Made by a program: the position numbers and the translations under genes
Part shown: positions 14,622 through 23,335 of the stretch, piece after piece
Numbering within the stretch: the first letter of the stretch is position 1
How the letters are laid out: each line of letters begins with the position of its first letter
The notes under the pieces: generated by a model
Seen by the model: only the letters and a program-made list of their open reading frames with translations
Databases searched by the model: none
Told to the model about the DNA's origin: nothing
Origin: a virus
IMG/VR virus record: IMGVR_UViG_3300044712_000340
Coordinates: 29,533 to 93,532 of that record
Direction: 5' to 3' (one strand)
Length of the DNA: 64,000 nt

Positions 14622-16519
14622 TGGAAAAATTTAAAGTAGGAGATTGGGTTATAGATGATAGCGCAAACAAACCAGAAGCTAGAAAAATAATACAAATAGA
14701 AGGAAAAGCTTTATTTATAACTAGTGCTAGCTGTTTTTATTCTTCTAATGATTTTTTGAGATTAGCAACACCAGAAGAAATAGCTAAAGTTGCTGAAGAA
14801 TTTGTTTTGCCTGCGAAATGGTGTATTAAAGTAACGGAAGAGAATAAAAATATTATTTGGAAATGGGCAGAATTTACTTTCTCTTGTAATACAGCGAGTC
14901 ATAGATATGTTTCCAGTGATAAAACACATTTTGGTGGACAATACGGTACTTACGATTATACAGAAATCACATTTGACCAATTTAAGAAGTATGTTTTAAA
15001 AGAAAAAGTAATTGATAAAGAAGAGTTATTAAGAGAAGCACGTAAAAGATACCCAGTTGGAACTAAATTTGATAATCATAACTTAGGGTACACTTGTACA
15101 CAAACAATAATTAAACAAGATTTTTATGTGTTAGATGATTTATCTGAAGTATCAGCTAACAAAGACTCAACAGATGGTACAGGATCTTATACTATTTATA
15201 AAAATGATAAATGGGCTAAAATAGTACAAGATACTTTAGGAGTAGAAGATTTGGTTGAAAATGAGATTTATGTAACTTCTTATCCAAATCAAGGTAATTA
15301 TATATTTAAGTATCAATCTAGGGGTTATGAACCCTGGATTAATGATAAATCAAAATTGTATCATTTAAATTATTCTAATATAAGACCTATAAATGGTTTT
15401 ACTGAATTTAAAGTAGCTCAATTCTCTGACAGACAGTGGCTTGAAAAATGTATTGAAGCAGATAAATTTATACCTAAAGAAGAAGCATTAAAAAGTAAAG
15501 AAATGAAATTTGAAGTTGGAAAGTGGTATAAATGCTCTTGCAATAACAATTTTTATAGATATAAGTCTCATACAAAAGATAAATTCATTAACGATGCTGT
15601 AATAAATTTTTATGACTCTCAAGAAAATGGTGTAGGGTATATTGAAAGATTAAAAACAGATACCTGTTTAGAGTATTTTAATCCTGATGCAATATGTTCT
15701 GATTCTGAAATAAAGTCATATTTACCTACAAATTATAACAATACTGTATCTAACGAATGGTGGAAAACACTTAAAAAAGGAGATGTTGTTAGATGTATTG
15801 CTAATCCTGGTAAAGTAGTATCAAGAAAGGTAGGTCAAGAGTATATAGTACAAGAAGATTTCAAGGGTTCTATAGAGTACACTTATTATCATGCTAGTAC
15901 TGATTTTGAAGATTGGAAACTTGTAAAAAGAGCTAATGAAGTAGAAAAATGGAGTGTTGGGACTTACGTTGTATTTAAAATTAAAAAACTAAATCATAGT
16001 AAAGGTGAAATTGGTAGAATAGTAAGTAAAGATACAACTACATTTGATTTAGAGGATGAAAAAAGAATAGGTTATACTAGTGCTTATGCAGAAGATTTAG
16101 AATGGTTTCCAAATCTACAAGAAGCACAAGCATTTGCAAAGTCCTTAGTTAAAGAAGAAAAGTATAAAATAGATGATGCTACTTGCCATGAATGCAATGG
16201 AGAAGGTAAAGTAATGGTTGCCAAATTGTATCCTTCAGGACATACAGAAGTATGGGAAACTTGTGAAACTTGCAGTGGAGAAGGTTATATAGAAGAAGAG
16301 AAAGAACATGAAAAGCACGATTTTAAACAAGCTAGTGATGTAAGTGCCTGGTTACATGGAGAAGAGTATGTAAAGAAATTTAATTGGAACGGATTAACAA
16401 TTAAGAGTCATTTATCTTCTATATTTACTAAAGAAATTGATGATGATAAAGTACAATTACCTAAATTTGTACTTAATAAAGATTACACAAATTATTTTGA
16501 AAAAGAATTAGAAAATTAA
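14618..16519 (+). CDS. Multi-barrel protein with DnaJ-type zinc motif (633 aa)
   Basis: A 633-aa protein made of at least five small barrel-like modules, each with a recurring hydrophobic start (FKVGDWV, VENEIYV, FEVGKWYK, LKKGDVVR, WSVGTYVVF). Near the C-terminus are two CxxCxGxG repeats, Cys523/Cys526 and Cys549/Cys552. That is half of the four-repeat zinc domain of DnaJ, enough for one zinc. There is no J domain. I do not know a function; binding to protein or nucleic acid is likely. The first barrel resembles the N-terminal extension of the dUTPase just upstream. Two ATGs at 14618 and 14621 are both usable. Confidence 0.7.
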   Translation: MMEKFKVGDWVIDDSANKPEARKIIQIEGKALFITSASCFYSSNDFLRLATPEEIAKVAEEFVLPAKWCIKVTEENKNIIWKWAEFTFSCNTASHRYVSSDKTHFGGQYGTYDYTEITFDQFKKYVLKEKVIDKEELLREARKRYPVGTKFDNHNLGYTCTQTIIKQDFYVLDDLSEVSANKDSTDGTGSYTIYKNDKWAKIVQDTLGVEDLVENEIYVTSYPNQGNYIFKYQSRGYEPWINDKSKLYHLNYSNIRPINGFTEFKVAQFSDRQWLEKCIEADKFIPKEEALKSKEMKFEVGKWYKCSCNNNFYRYKSHTKDKFINDAVINFYDSQENGVGYIERLKTDTCLEYFNPDAICSDSEIKSYLPTNYNNTVSNEWWKTLKKGDVVRCIANPGKVVSRKVGQEYIVQEDFKGSIEYTYYHASTDFEDWKLVKRANEVEKWSVGTYVVFKIKKLNHSKGEIGRIVSKDTTTFDLEDEKRIGYTSAYAEDLEWFPNLQEAQAFAKSLVKEEKYKIDDATCHECNGEGKVMVAKLYPSGHTEVWETCETCSGEGYIEEEKEHEKHDFKQASDVSAWLHGEEYVKKFNWNGLTIKSHLSSIFTKEIDDDKVQLPKFVLNKDYTNYFEKELEN

Positions 16520-16544
16520 TTATTAACTATTTAAATTTAAAAGT

Positions 16545-17009
16545 ATGGCAAGATATGCTAAAGTAACAAAGAACAATGTAAGTGATGTTAAATTAACATT
16601 TGGTAAAAGAGTAGCAGAGTTTAAAAATGTAACTACAGAAGAAAATGTAGATATGTTTGGAGCAAAAGTAATAGCAGAATGGAGTAAACAAATCAGAATT
16701 AGAGAGACTAAACTTAATTCTATGGAAGAGGATTACAACAATGCTATGATTGATCATAATCAAAAACTTGATGAGTATAAACAAGCTTATGAAAATTCAT
16801 TCTTGGATATTGATGAAAAAAGGGTTGATTCTGTTGATAAAAGAAGTTCTTATCTATCCACTTATGAAGCTCAAATCAACCAAGCTTTACAGAATTATGA
16901 AACTTACAAGAAAGCTGTTAGTAATTTTGGTTTGGATTATGTTGCTGAAGTAGCTAAAATAGGAGCTAAAATCAATTTTTATAAAGATTGTTTAGCTAAA
17001 ATTAAATAG
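16545..17009 (+). CDS. Coiled-coil hypothetical protein (154 aa)
   Basis: A 154-aa, mostly helical protein (MARYAKVTKNNVSDV...) with a long coiled-coil stretch at about 50-125. It ends in TAG, one of the genes showing that TAG is a stop in this phage. A hairpin terminator starts 4 bases downstream, so it closes the unit that begins at 12926. Function unknown. Confidence 0.75.
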   Translation: MARYAKVTKNNVSDVKLTFGKRVAEFKNVTTEENVDMFGAKVIAEWSKQIRIRETKLNSMEEDYNNAMIDHNQKLDEYKQAYENSFLDIDEKRVDSVDKRSSYLSTYEAQINQALQNYETYKKAVSNFGLDYVAEVAKIGAKINFYKDCLAKIK

Positions 17010-17013
17010 TAAT

Positions 17014-17035
17014 AAGGAGTAGCAATACTCCTTTT
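17014..17035 (+). terminator. Intrinsic terminator
   Basis: Perfect 8-bp stem AAGGAGTA / TACTCCTT with a GCAA loop, followed by TT, directly after the TAG of the coiled-coil gene. Confidence 0.82.
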
Positions 17036-17046
17036 AAATTTTACTT

Positions 17047-17221
17047 ATGAAAAAAGATTCAATATATTTTGTTATTACTTATATTCTCTTGTATTTTTCT
17101 ACCTTTTATATTTATAGGAACTATCCTAATTCTTATTCAAATGTGGGGACAATGGGTTTATAAGGAGCTAAATGAAAGGATAGAATATTTTATAGATTCA
17201 GTAACAAATGATAGAAATTAA
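17047..17221 (+). pseudogene. Small membrane protein gene, apparently frameshifted at an A-run
   Basis: From the ATG at 17047 the reading frame (38 codons) makes a poor protein. After the six A residues at 17050-17055 a +1 change of frame gives a coherent product: MKK, then IQYILLLLIFSCIFLPFIFI (membrane helix), GTILILIQ, and a soluble tail WVYKELNERIEYFIDSVTNDRN ending at TAA 17219-17221. The tail overlaps the next gene's ATG at 17208 as normal operon genes here do. Deleting one A from the run joins the start to this frame. It may be a true inactivation, a run-length error in the assembly, or slippage during expression. An internal ATG at 17141 could still make the tail alone. Confidence 0.5.
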
Positions 17222-17471
17222 ACTAGTAGCACCTATAACAGAGGAAATTCCTTATATAACTGTGCCTAATCAAGAGCTTATTAAAGGTATACTAGCTATG
17301 CCTGAGAACGAATATAGAGAAGTAATTACAGGTGTATTATCTGTGGATAAATTAAATGTAAAAAGATTTATGATATTGTTTGCTTATGCTGGAAATTGTA
17401 TCAGAACTATGGAATTAGATCCAGCACAGAAGTCTGTAGTAGAAGAGTATATAAAGAATTTTAAGTTATGA
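17208..17471 (+). CDS. Small hypothetical protein (87 aa)
   Basis: An 87-aa protein starting MIEIKLVAPITEEIPYITV, with strands then helices and no known motif. Its ATG lies within the end of the frameshifted membrane gene, and its TGA overlaps the zinc-protein start (ATGA). Function unknown. Confidence 0.7.
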   Translation: MIEIKLVAPITEEIPYITVPNQELIKGILAMPENEYREVITGVLSVDKLNVKRFMILFAYAGNCIRTMELDPAQKSVVEEYIKNFKL

Positions 17472-17701
17472 GAATACCAGAATATAAAGTAAATAAAATA
17501 CTTAAATTATATGAAGAAGGATTTAAAACTTGTACTAAGTGCAAAAGAGTTAAACCAATAGATGAATTTTATACTATTACAAAAGGAACGAGATTATTAC
17601 CTTTATCACCTAATTGTAAGCATTGTGCTAAAGTGGTTTCAAGAAAAAGGTATAAGGCATTAAAATGGATTAGAGATGTAAAGAAAAGTAAAAAGGAGTA
17701 G
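17468..17701 (+). CDS. Small basic zinc-finger protein (77 aa)
   Basis: A 77-aa strongly basic protein. Cys22/Cys25 (CTKC) and Cys50/Cys53 (CKHC) form a two-knuckle zinc site, followed by a Lys/Arg-rich tail. The layout resembles the zinc part found beside HNH nucleases and in small phage regulators, but no HNH catalytic residues are present. DNA or RNA binding is likely. Its last codons form the first arm of the terminator that follows. Confidence 0.72.
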   Translation: MRIPEYKVNKILKLYEEGFKTCTKCKRVKPIDEFYTITKGTRLLPLSPNCKHCAKVVSRKRYKALKWIRDVKKSKKE

Positions 17702-17723
17702 GTTTTGCCCTATTCCCTTTTTT
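17692..17723 (+). terminator. Intrinsic terminator ending the early + strand block
   Basis: AAAGGAGTAGG pairs with CCTATTCCCTTT around a TTTTG-containing loop (one bulged C and a G-T pair), followed by a run of T. The first arm overlaps the end of the zinc-finger gene. It separates early genes from the fibre module, whose own promoter lies 18 bases downstream. Confidence 0.7.
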
Positions 17724-17740
17724 ATTTAAGGCATAAGTTG

Positions 17741-17748
17741 TATATTTG
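17741..17748 (+). promoter_or_regulatory. Candidate Bacteroidetes-type promoter (-7 box TATATTTG)
   Basis: TATATTTG fits the TAnnTTTG -7 consensus of Bacteroidetes housekeeping promoters. It lies between a terminator and the first fibre-module gene, 21 bases before the ATG at 17770, so the predicted leader is short. No good TTTG -33 element is visible at the usual spacing, only a T-rich stretch belonging to the terminator. Confidence 0.5.
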
Positions 17749-17769
17749 TACAGACTAGTATATTGTGTT

Positions 17770-18303
17770 ATGGGAAGTTATGTTCAACAACTTAAAATAC
17801 TTAGAGATAAAGATAGAAACTCACTTACAAAACAAGTAGAGGAGTTTATTATTAACAGGTGTGTTAAGAAAGTTGACTTTTATCAAAATACCTCCCAATT
17901 AGATTATGTACCTAGACATGAAGCTTATATATATTATACAGAACCTAATCCACCCACAGCTACTTTAGATTTAATTTTAGGTTTAAATTTAATATTTAAT
18001 ATAAACGTAGAATCTAATATAGTTGTACCTTTAAAAGAAGTAGGTATATGTTATAATACTACAGGACATCCTACTACAAGAAATACCAGAATAAAACTAC
18101 AACCTAAGTATGGTACGCAAATATTAACTTTGGATAGTTCTTATTTTGATCTATTTCATAATTGGTATTTTAGGGTGTATGTTAAATCTTGTGTAGGTAT
18201 TATATATAGTAATCAAGAACTTATAAATAATGAAGTAGAATATATATTGGATTCTTTTGAGAATCCTATACTAGATTCATATGAAGACGCTTTAATTGAA
18301 TAA
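17770..18303 (+). CDS. Hypothetical protein opening the fibre module (177 aa)
   Basis: I take the ATG at 17770, giving 177 aa; an upstream TTG at 17746 lies inside the promoter box. The protein begins MGSYVQQLKILRDKDRNSL and is strand-rich after residue 50, with no recognised domain. As the first gene after the promoter and before obvious fibre genes it is probably a virion component such as a fibre-attachment or tail-hub protein, by context only. Confidence 0.7.
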   Translation: MGSYVQQLKILRDKDRNSLTKQVEEFIINRCVKKVDFYQNTSQLDYVPRHEAYIYYTEPNPPTATLDLILGLNLIFNINVESNIVVPLKEVGICYNTTGHPTTRNTRIKLQPKYGTQILTLDSSYFDLFHNWYFRVYVKSCVGIIYSNQELINNEVEYILDSFENPILDSYEDALIE

Positions 18304-18320
18304 TTATAAAAATATATACA

Positions 18321-18707
18321 ATGAAAAATATTGATAAAAATAATAAAGGTACAAGAGGAGGATTTAGTTTTCCTATATCTGATGAAGCTACTCCTGTAAC
18401 TACAGGTATAAAATATACAGATACTTTAATATATGGATTAGAATTAGAAGAAGTTTATGCTGTATGCAATGTAGCTCCTACAACTACAGATATAATTATA
18501 GATATGTTAAAGAATGGTATATCTATGTTAACAAATAAAATCATTATCCCTATAGGAACAACTACAAGTAGAAATACTACTACTCCTGCTGCTATAAATG
18601 ATAGTACTATACTAGATACAGATATAATAGCTTTTGAGATAATTCAAGGAGATGTAGCTGGTGCAGGTGTAAAAGTTCACGGTAAAGGATGGGAATTAAA
18701 TAACTAA
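18321..18707 (+). CDS. Hypothetical fibre-module protein (128 aa)
   Basis: A 128-aa Thr/Ile-rich protein (start MKNIDKNNKGTRGGFSF) with likely beta structure and no motif I know. It is followed 2 bases later by the FISUMP-domain gene. Probably a small structural or fibre-associated protein. Confidence 0.7.
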   Translation: MKNIDKNNKGTRGGFSFPISDEATPVTTGIKYTDTLIYGLELEEVYAVCNVAPTTTDIIIDMLKNGISMLTNKIIIPIGTTTSRNTTTPAAINDSTILDTDIIAFEIIQGDVAGAGVKVHGKGWELNN

Positions 18708-18709
18708 TT

Positions 18710-19441
18710 ATGATACAAATAGGAAATTCATATAATTTTGTAGTACCTGAACCAGTTATAACTTCAAATATAAAGTACGGAAGGTTGTATAATTGGTACG
18801 CAGTGAGTAATGCATTATTTGCTCCTGAAGGATGGCATGTTCCCACAGATGCAGAATACACTACATTAGGAAATTACCTTATTTCAAATGAATATAACTA
18901 CGATGGAACAACATCAGGGAATAAAATTGCCAAATCTATGTGTGATACTAAATATTGGTACACTACTACAAATGTAGGAACCCCAGGGAATACGGATTTT
19001 CCTTTGTTTAGAAATAAAAGTGGTCTAAATTACGTACCATCAGGGCAAAGAACTTCTTCCTTTAGTATGATTGAATGGTTTACATTTTTATGGAGCAGTA
19101 GTTCCATGAATGCAGATTTTTCTTACAGTAGAGATATAAGAACTGATACTGTTAATTTTCATTCTGGCTCTAATTATAAATATTATGGGTTTGCAGTAAG
19201 ACTAATCAAAGATGATTCCACATTAATTGATAATCTAACAGATTTAGAAGGTAATATTTATAGAACAGTAAAAATTGGAAACCAAGTATGGTTAGCAGAT
19301 AATTGGGCTTGTACTAAATTAAATGATGGTACACCGATTCCAAATGTAACAGATAACACAGAATGGGCGGGATTAGTAACTGGAGCTTATTGTAATTATG
19401 ATAATGATATAACTAATGTATTTATAGAAGTCCCTAACTAA
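18710..19441 (+). CDS. FISUMP-domain fibre protein (circularly permuted)
   Basis: A 243-aa protein with the Fibrobacter succinogenes major paralogous (FISUMP) domain common on Bacteroidetes surface proteins. The usual domain begins with a (D)LEGNIYRTVKIGNQVWLADNW-type segment and continues to GRLYNWYAV, GWHVPTDAEYTTL and YGFAVRLIKD. Here the order is swapped: residues 25-165 hold the second part, and the normally first part (LTDLEGNIYRTVKIG ... GAYCNYDND) follows at about 175-240. The role is probably receptor contact or attachment at a fibre tip. Its stop overlaps the long fibre gene start (TAATG), consistent with co-assembly. Confidence 0.82.
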   Translation: MIQIGNSYNFVVPEPVITSNIKYGRLYNWYAVSNALFAPEGWHVPTDAEYTTLGNYLISNEYNYDGTTSGNKIAKSMCDTKYWYTTTNVGTPGNTDFPLFRNKSGLNYVPSGQRTSSFSMIEWFTFLWSSSSMNADFSYSRDIRTDTVNFHSGSNYKYYGFAVRLIKDDSTLIDNLTDLEGNIYRTVKIGNQVWLADNWACTKLNDGTPIPNVTDNTEWAGLVTGAYCNYDNDITNVFIEVPN

Positions 19442-22400
19442 TGAGAATAGATAAATATCCTAAAAGACCTGGAGGAGTTCAGGGAGATGAAGAAATAGTA
19501 ATAGTATGGGGTAGTGTAGGAGATCCAGGAGACCCTGACTATGTTCAAGGATTTACTTGGAAAGCTACTTTAGATGAAGTTCTTGCTTTATTTCAAGAAA
19601 CAGACCCTGTATTTAGTTCTAGTGCTTCTTTTGGAATAGATTCAACAGATATAAATAATTGGAATAATGCTTATGGATGGGGTAATCATGCAGATGCAGG
19701 TTATTTAACTTCAGAAAGTGATCCAGTATTTACTACTTGGATAAGTACAACACCCCCTGCCTACCCTGGCGATATTCCAACTAATACAAGTGATTTAGAT
19801 AATGATTCAGGATTTATTACTATCAATGATATACCTAGTGAAACAGATCCAGACTTTAATGCTTGGTTATCTGCTACGCCTCCTGCATATCCAGGAGATA
19901 TACCTACAGCTTTATCAGACCTAAGTGAAGACACTACTCATAGAACTGTAACAGATACTGAAAAATTTACTTGGAATGCTAAATTAAGTAGTGAAACAGA
20001 CCCACTGAGTTTACACTTAGATCAAACTGTACCTCAAACACTAATAAATGGTTCTCCTACAGTACAAGGGATTATATTTAATCAAACTACTGCTGAAACT
20101 AATGCACCAGGTAAATTATGGTGGAATGCAGCAGCTAAAACATTATCAATAGGATTAATTGATGGAGGGTCTTTTGAATTAGGACAAGAATTAGCAGATA
20201 ATTATACATTTTCTACAGGTACTCCTCATGAAGGAGACATAGTATCTATAGTTACTGGCGCAGGGAATCAAGATTATGTTGCTTTAACAGATGCTACAAA
20301 TAAAATATCTGCTTATACCTGTATAGGTATGATAACATCTGTATTTAATACAAATAAAGTAAGGGTAACTAAGATAGGTAAAATACATGATGTAAATACT
20401 AATTCATTTACTGAAGGTGATATATTATATGTAGACCCTGCAAATCCTGGAAAAATTATAAATACAATACCTACTTCACCTAATTATAGTATATCAGTAG
20501 GTGTAGTATCAGTTAAATCATCGACAGTAGGTGTTGTAGACTGTCACATATCTATAATACCAAGATTACAAGATTTATCTGATATAAATGGAACAGCATT
20601 AACTCAAGATGGTCAATTTGCTGTATGGAATAATACAACTAAATTATTTGACTTTACTTCTAAAGTATCTGACTTTGCTACATCATCTCACAATCACATA
20701 CACAACAACTTAGATAGTATAGAAGGTGGAGACACCTCTCATAGATATCATTCAGACCAACAAATAAACAAAACAAATGATGTAGAATTTAATACAATTA
20801 AATCTACAGTTCTTGCTACTACAGAAGTAGATAGAGGTACAGACTCTAAAATGGGTACTGGTATACCTGATATAGAAAAAAAGAAATTTAAGATAATAAC
20901 TTCATATAATTCAGGCACTAATCAAATAACAGTTAGTGTTGCTTTTGTAGGAGCTTATACTTCCTTTACTTATTACATTAATAATAAAAGATTTACTGTA
21001 ACAGCATCTAATATAGCTGCATATACTCAAACTGCTACAGCAGCAGAAAGAGGTTGGTTCTTTTATATTAATCAAAACACCGCAAGTGCTGACACACCTG
21101 TAATGGTACTAACACAAACACCTTGGGGGATATCTGATCCAGATGTTTTACTATGGAGTCAATCATGGGACGACACTAACAAAGAATTTCTATGGATAGG
21201 CCATGAAAAACATACATATGGTAGAGATATATTCAATCATGCAAGAAACCACGCTCAAGGAGCAGTATATCATTCAGGATTTTTATTTAGTCAGTATAAC
21301 GGATTAACTAACTTCTCTGGTAATACAGATGATAACTTTGGTAGAGCTTTTACACAAATTGCTGGTGGTTACTTCTTTGATGAAGATTTAAAGAATGGTA
21401 TTGCACATTCAGATACAGCTATTAGTGCTTCATTAGCTAATCCAGAAACAGATTGGGATAAGTTTGTATATCAATTTTTGGGATTTAATGCTTTAGCAAC
21501 TACAGGAACAACAACTACATCTATTGTATTTGGTTCTTCCCATACCTTAGTTACTGGGCAAGCTGTAACTGTAATGGCTGGTAATACTACAACAATTAGG
21601 GGTACAACCACTATAACTACAGGTGGTACAGGAACTACATTTGCAGTAACTTCTGTAACAGGACTTGTTTCAGGTGATATGATTGTATTAGGTGGTAGAA
21701 TACCAATATATTATATATCAGCAGTATCAGGTTCAAGCTACACATGGAGAAAATTATCTGCTACTTCATTCTTAGGTGTTACTACATCAGCAGCAACATG
21801 GACTAGAAGCACAACTACTGCAACAATTACTGCTACCAATCATGGTATGCAAACTGGGGATAAAATATCAGTTACAATATCTTCTGATGTTACTTCTATA
21901 CCACTTAAAGATTATGTAATTACAAGAACTGGTGTAAGTACTTTTACTATAACATGCTTAAATGCTGGTGGTGCAAGTGGTAGTATGACGTATTATAATG
22001 CTTATAATCCAACCACAATAGCTTCTGGTGTTGCTCAATATAATAATGCAGTAGCAGGATTATTTACAACCTGCAATGGTAATAGATATTATCCAATGTA
22101 TATTGCAGCAACAAATTTTATTAATGAGCCAATTATTGCAATACTTGGTCAAGGACAAAGCACTAACGCTACATTAGCTACAGCTTTAACAGAAGCCCCA
22201 TTTCAATTTACTAATTTAGTAGGTTTAAGTGGATTAGGAATACAAGAAATTGTCCCTATTTATAGACTTGTATTTCATTACAATACAACAGGCAGTTTTT
22301 CTAATACAAAGATAAAAGTAGTTAGTGTAACTTGGTTAGATATTAGAGTAGCAACAGTATCAGGAACAATAGTTTCTGGTGGTGGGACTTCAGATCATGC

Positions 22401-23325
22401 TTTGTTAACACATTTAGACTGGCCTAATAGTAATCATACAGGTACAGCAAGTACAATAGCTGGGTTTGATGCGGGTGGATTACCTACAACGTATGCGGCT
22501 TCATCATTAGGTGTACCTTATTTTGATGCAACTGTTGGTACTGGTGGTGATTATGCTACAATTACATTAGCTAATGCAGCAAGTAAAAGGGTACTAAAAC
22601 AAGTTGGAAATATAGTAGAAACTACTGGTGACTTAGGAACAAATACTTTTGTTTTTGGCGATAAAAACTATACTATAACTATACCAGCAGCTTCAACAGG
22701 AACAGTTAAATTTTTAAATTGTTTTTTAATCATAACTGGAGGTACTGATTTAATTGCTAAAATAGAATTATCTACAGTTACATTTTCTGGTGGAGCTTTT
22801 AATAGCACATCTACAGTAATTTCTAATAGTACTATTATTCATAACAGTGGGCTTGGGCCATACAGAGCTAGTATTAGTAATTGTGTAATCACTTTAAGCA
22901 TATCAATATATTTACAATTTACTGTTAATACCTTAATAACTGGAAATTATAATATTACAAATGGTGGTTATATGAGTAATTGTACTTACACCGGCACTGC
23001 TAATATATCACAAGTGACAATGAGTAATTGTTCTGTTTTAAATGGAACTGTTTATTGTAACGCTGGAGTATCTGTTATAGGTTCAAAAATAAAAGACTTG
23101 ACTATTGGTACAGTAAATGCAGGAATAGTAAATTCTAATGTTATTACAGGGAATGTTGTTATAAGTGGAACTGATTATAATATATTTACATCAAATCAAG
23201 TAACTGGAACTTTAACATTGAATTCTGGCTCAGAATATAATATAATAACTGGAAACAAAATAACAGGAGGAGTGATTAATAATTCTGGCAATTCAACAAA
23301 TGAAATTAATAATAACATTGGGTAA
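19441..23325 (+). CDS. Long tail fibre protein (1294 aa)
   Basis: A 1294-aa fibre. The N-terminal 180 residues carry repeats usual for Bacteroidetes-phage fibres (NNWNNAYGWGNHADAGYL, ETDPVF, and TPPAYPGDIPT twice). The middle has an HNHIHNNLDS-type segment, a Thr/Gly-rich array around 700-850 with a TITATNHGMQTGD unit, and SDHALLTHLDWPNSNHTG near 985. The last 250 residues consist of short N-rich rungs (SNCTYTG, NSNVITGN, YNIITGNKITGG), a right-handed beta-helix ending. The expected product is a trimeric fibre or spike that binds host capsule or outer-membrane glycan. Codon use is more GC-rich than in the early genes. Confidence 0.85.
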   Translation: MRIDKYPKRPGGVQGDEEIVIVWGSVGDPGDPDYVQGFTWKATLDEVLALFQETDPVFSSSASFGIDSTDINNWNNAYGWGNHADAGYLTSESDPVFTTWISTTPPAYPGDIPTNTSDLDNDSGFITINDIPSETDPDFNAWLSATPPAYPGDIPTALSDLSEDTTHRTVTDTEKFTWNAKLSSETDPLSLHLDQTVPQTLINGSPTVQGIIFNQTTAETNAPGKLWWNAAAKTLSIGLIDGGSFELGQELADNYTFSTGTPHEGDIVSIVTGAGNQDYVALTDATNKISAYTCIGMITSVFNTNKVRVTKIGKIHDVNTNSFTEGDILYVDPANPGKIINTIPTSPNYSISVGVVSVKSSTVGVVDCHISIIPRLQDLSDINGTALTQDGQFAVWNNTTKLFDFTSKVSDFATSSHNHIHNNLDSIEGGDTSHRYHSDQQINKTNDVEFNTIKSTVLATTEVDRGTDSKMGTGIPDIEKKKFKIITSYNSGTNQITVSVAFVGAYTSFTYYINNKRFTVTASNIAAYTQTATAAERGWFFYINQNTASADTPVMVLTQTPWGISDPDVLLWSQSWDDTNKEFLWIGHEKHTYGRDIFNHARNHAQGAVYHSGFLFSQYNGLTNFSGNTDDNFGRAFTQIAGGYFFDEDLKNGIAHSDTAISASLANPETDWDKFVYQFLGFNALATTGTTTTSIVFGSSHTLVTGQAVTVMAGNTTTIRGTTTITTGGTGTTFAVTSVTGLVSGDMIVLGGRIPIYYISAVSGSSYTWRKLSATSFLGVTTSAATWTRSTTTATITATNHGMQTGDKISVTISSDVTSIPLKDYVITRTGVSTFTITCLNAGGASGSMTYYNAYNPTTIASGVAQYNNAVAGLFTTCNGNRYYPMYIAATNFINEPIIAILGQGQSTNATLATALTEAPFQFTNLVGLSGLGIQEIVPIYRLVFHYNTTGSFSNTKIKVVSVTWLDIRVATVSGTIVSGGGTSDHALLTHLDWPNSNHTGTASTIAGFDAGGLPTTYAASSLGVPYFDATVGTGGDYATITLANAASKRVLKQVGNIVETTGDLGTNTFVFGDKNYTITIPAASTGTVKFLNCFLIITGGTDLIAKIELSTVTFSGGAFNSTSTVISNSTIIHNSGLGPYRASISNCVITLSISIYLQFTVNTLITGNYNITNGGYMSNCTYTGTANISQVTMSNCSVLNGTVYCNAGVSVIGSKIKDLTIGTVNAGIVNSNVITGNVVISGTDYNIFTSNQVTGTLTLNSGSEYNIITGNKITGGVINNSGNSTNEINNNIG
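19750..19908 (+). repeat. Two copies of an 11-residue repeat in the long fibre (42-residue period)
   Basis: TPPAYPGDIPT is coded at residues 104-114 and again at 146-156, each followed by a LSDL/TSDL-type segment. The DNA copies differ at many silent sites, so the duplication is old and the peptide is held by selection. Confidence 0.8.
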
Positions 23326-23335
23326 ATAATTGATT

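Noticed and set aside
17746-17769. Upstream TTG start for the first fibre-module gene
   Set aside because: It would place the start within the TATATTTG promoter box; the ATG at 17770 has a normal leader.
18607-18861. 84-codon antisense frame at the start of the FISUMP gene
   Set aside because: It covers parts of two good + strand genes and has no motif.
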